Below, piece by piece: positions 14,149 to 15,372 of a stretch of DNA of 15,372 nucleotides. This DNA comes from Anaerolineae bacterium (GTDB lineage: Bacteria; Chloroflexota; Anaerolineae; Aggregatilineales; UBA3940), in the NCBI GenBank assembly GCA_016926985.1, contig JAFGNO010000101.1, forward strand, positions 1 to 15,372. Reading direction: 5' to 3'. The position numbers and the translations under genes were made by a program. Within the stretch, counting starts at the first letter, position 1. Each line of letters begins with the position of its first letter. Below the pieces are notes generated by a model that did not search any database, was not told the origin of the DNA, and was given only the letters and a program-made list of their open reading frames with translations.

Positions 14149-15117
14149 TTACCTGCCTCTGCCTGATCTGGACACGCCCAGTGTGGCCCCGGGCACCGGA
14201 ACCTGCCGCAGTATTTCCTCTATCAGTTTTGTCTGAGATACTTCTTTCAAGCGTGCGCCGGGGCTGACAATCAGCCGGTGGGCAAGAGTTGGCCCTGCCA
14301 AGCGCTTGATATCATCTGGCAGCACGTGGTCGCGGGCATTTATTGCAGCCCAGGCCTGCGCTGTCCGATACAGCGCGAGGCTTCCACGCGGGCTGGCCCC
14401 CAGGTACACATCTGGATGGTCACGGGTCGCGGCGACTACTTCCACAATATACTGCTTGATCTGCTTATCCACATAGACGGACTTGACCTCTTCTTGCGCC
14501 TCAAGCAGGTCCTCAACCGATACCAGTTGCTCCAGTTCATCAATTGGATGAATGAACTGCTGGCTCTCAAGCATAGCAATTTCCTCAGGCGGGGAGGCAT
14601 AGCCAAGTGTGATGCGCATTATAAACCGGTCCAACTGCGCCTCAGGGAGCGGATAAGTACCCTCGTACTCAATCGGGTTTTGCGTGGCAATGACGAGGAA
14701 TGGTGGATCGAGTTGGTAAGTGACCCCCTCAACAGTAACCTGGCGTTCTTCCATCGCCTCCAGCAGCGCTGATTGTGTTTTGGGTGTGGCCCGGTTGATC
14801 TCATCTGCCAGTACGATCTGGGCCATGATCGGGCCTGGACGGAATTCGAATTCAGCCTTTTTCTGGTTATACAGGGAAACGCCGGTGACATCGCTGGGCA
14901 GCATATCCGGTGTAAACTGAATCCGGCTGAAGCTGCAGCCAATGGTTCTTGCGATTGCCTTTGCCAGCATGGTTTTGCCGGTCCCCGGAACGTCCTCAAT
15001 AAGCAGGTGCCCCTGGCATAGTAGCCCGACCAGCGCCAGTTCTACTTCACTGGTCTTGCCAATGATCACTTTTTCCACGTTGCTGACGAGATTCTCTGTC
15101 AGGATTTGAATTGCCAT
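14149..15117 (-). CDS. moxR: MoxR family AAA+ ATPase
   Basis: 322 residues of the MoxR (AAA_3) ATPase group. Walker A is GTGKT (45-49), Walker B is VLADE (102-106) within VLADEINRATPKTQSALLEAMEE-type sequence, sensor 1 is ATQNP (144-148) and LDRF follows at 162-165. The C-terminal lid has the ASPRGSLAL sensor 2 region. MoxR proteins act as chaperones that hydrolyse ATP to mature or insert metal cofactors in partner proteins, usually with DUF58 and VWA-domain proteins encoded directly downstream. Here the gene is followed at once by a terminator and a convergent operon, so no partner is next to it. ATG 15117 has a GGGGAGA site about six bases ahead. Family length is normal. Confidence 0.93.
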   Translation of the reverse strand: MAIQILTENLVSNVEKVIIGKTSEVELALVGLLCQGHLLIEDVPGTGKTMLAKAIARTIGCSFSRIQFTPDMLPSDVTGVSLYNQKKAEFEFRPGPIMAQIVLADEINRATPKTQSALLEAMEERQVTVEGVTYQLDPPFLVIATQNPIEYEGTYPLPEAQLDRFIMRITLGYASPPEEIAMLESQQFIHPIDELEQLVSVEDLLEAQEEVKSVYVDKQIKQYIVEVVAATRDHPDVYLGASPRGSLALYRTAQAWAAINARDHVLPDDIKRLAGPTLAHRLIVSPGARLKEVSQTKLIEEILRQVPVPGATLGVSRSGRGR

Positions 15118-15148
15118 TTTTTCTCCCCATTATGCGCAGGCTGTCACG

Positions 15149-15154
15149 ATTATA
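15149..15154 (-). promoter_or_regulatory. Predicted -10 element of the moxR promoter
   Basis: TATAAT on the minus strand, about 32 nt upstream of the moxR start. A -35 match is poor (about three of six positions), so the promoter may need an activator or an extended -10 contact. Confidence 0.5.
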
Positions 15155-15161
15155 CCGGACA

Positions 15162-15219
15162 AGCCAGATTAGTTCGATTTCTCTTTTGACGGATACCGGG
15201 CTCACGCTATAATCTGGCT
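15162..15219. repeat. 10-bp perfect inverted repeat between divergent moxR and tRNA promoters
   Basis: AGCCAGATTA at 15162-15171 and TAATCTGGCT at 15210-15219 are exact reverse complements, 38 nt apart. The right arm overlaps the tRNA promoter -10 and start region; the left arm lies just upstream of the moxR -10. A shared operator or a looping site is possible; chance is not excluded. Confidence 0.5.
15186..15213 (+). promoter_or_regulatory. Strong sigma70-type promoter of tRNA-Lys
   Basis: TTGACG (15186-15191) and TATAAT (15208-15213) are separated by 16 nt; transcription would start near 15220, about eight bases before the mature tRNA 5' end. This is the best promoter match in the window. 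Confidence 0.8.
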
Positions 15220-15227
15220 GTTAACCG

Positions 15228-15301
15228 GGCCCGCTAGCTCAATTTGGCAGAGCAGTTGACTCTTAATCAATTGGTTCCAGGTTCGAGTCCTGGGCGGGTC
15301 A
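15228..15301 (+). tRNA. tRNA-Lys (anticodon CTT)
   Basis: Full cloverleaf of 74 nt: acceptor GGCCCGC pairs with GCGGGTC (one G-U), D stem GCTC/GAGC, anticodon stem GTTGA/TCAAT (one G-U) with loop CTCTTAA and anticodon CTT at 15262-15264, T arm CCAGG-TTCGAGT-CCTGG, discriminator A. It reads the lysine codon AAG. The CCA end is not encoded directly (the next bases are CAC), so a CCA-adding enzyme is needed. Confidence 0.95.
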
Positions 15302-15317
15302 CACCATACACAACGAG

Positions 15318-15348
15318 GAGAGCGCCCATTATGTGACGTTCTCTTTTT
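15318..15348 (+). terminator. Rho-independent terminator after tRNA-Lys
   Basis: GAGAGCG (15318-15324) pairs with CGTTCTC (15337-15343, one G-U) around a 12-nt loop, followed by TTTTT (15344-15348). It lies 17 nt past the tRNA and suggests a single-tRNA transcript. Confidence 0.7.
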
Positions 15349-15372
15349 CATTTAGGCGCCAACCTCTGGCCG

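Noticed and set aside
14278..14772. A 164-codon open frame on the + strand opposite moxR
   Set aside because: Antisense to a well-conserved AAA+ ATPase; no ribosome binding site or recognisable domain.
15302..15306. CCA at 15304-15306 as an encoded tRNA 3' end
   Set aside because: The acceptor pairing ends at 15300 with the discriminator at 15301, so the CCA is two bases too far away.
1..15372. CRISPR arrays, rRNA genes, prophage or toxin-antitoxin modules
   Set aside because: No regular repeat-spacer pattern, rRNA-like sequence, phage structural genes or toxin-antitoxin pairs were seen on either strand.

Overview
The window (about 57% GC by eye, densely packed) looks like chromosomal DNA of a Chloroflexota bacterium, most likely of the Anaerolineae type. 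This rests on gene style only: a LutABC operon, a DUF348-G5-propeller lipoprotein, large O-antigen-ligase-like membrane proteins, a GtrA protein and a stand-alone MoxR ATPase. No marker gene is present, so the assignment is an inference.

Layout. 1-93 (-) is the N-terminus of an IS630-type transposase that runs off the left edge; its promoter and a 9-bp inverted repeat lie in 94-153. A strong + strand terminator sits at 167-196. 195-1577 (-) is an FAD-dependent oxidoreductase of the DAO/glycine oxidase type, divergent from lutA-lutB-lutC (1678-4470), which encode the three-part iron-sulfur L-lactate oxidation complex. With almost no spacing these run into a DUF348/G5/beta-propeller lipoprotein (4473-6209), then a striking 1040-residue protein that joins a clan GH-A-like glycoside hydrolase to an O-antigen ligase/polymerase-like membrane domain (6209-9331), then a macro domain protein (9315-9854). 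After 65 nt come UDP-glucuronate decarboxylase (9920-10867), a second O-antigen-ligase-like protein (10860-12431), a GtrA membrane protein (12394-12957) and a GT4 glycosyltransferase (12959-14110). The MoxR AAA+ ATPase (15117-14149, minus) converges on this block and has its own terminator. A tRNA-Lys(CTT) at 15228-15301, with a near-consensus promoter and a terminator, closes the window. No gene-free stretch exceeds 300 bases.

How it fits together. Two themes are joined in one direction: lactate oxidation (LutABC, possibly with the divergent FAD enzyme) and envelope polysaccharide production. In the second, Uxs would supply UDP-xylose, the GT4 enzyme would build glycan, GtrA may move lipid-linked sugar, and the two Wzy/WaaL-like proteins may polymerise or ligate glycan. 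One of these carries a glycosidase domain that is probably outside the membrane. Genes from lutA to the macro domain gene overlap or abut, so they could be one transcript. The best candidate for something undescribed is the hydrolase-ligase fusion and its translationally linked lipoprotein.
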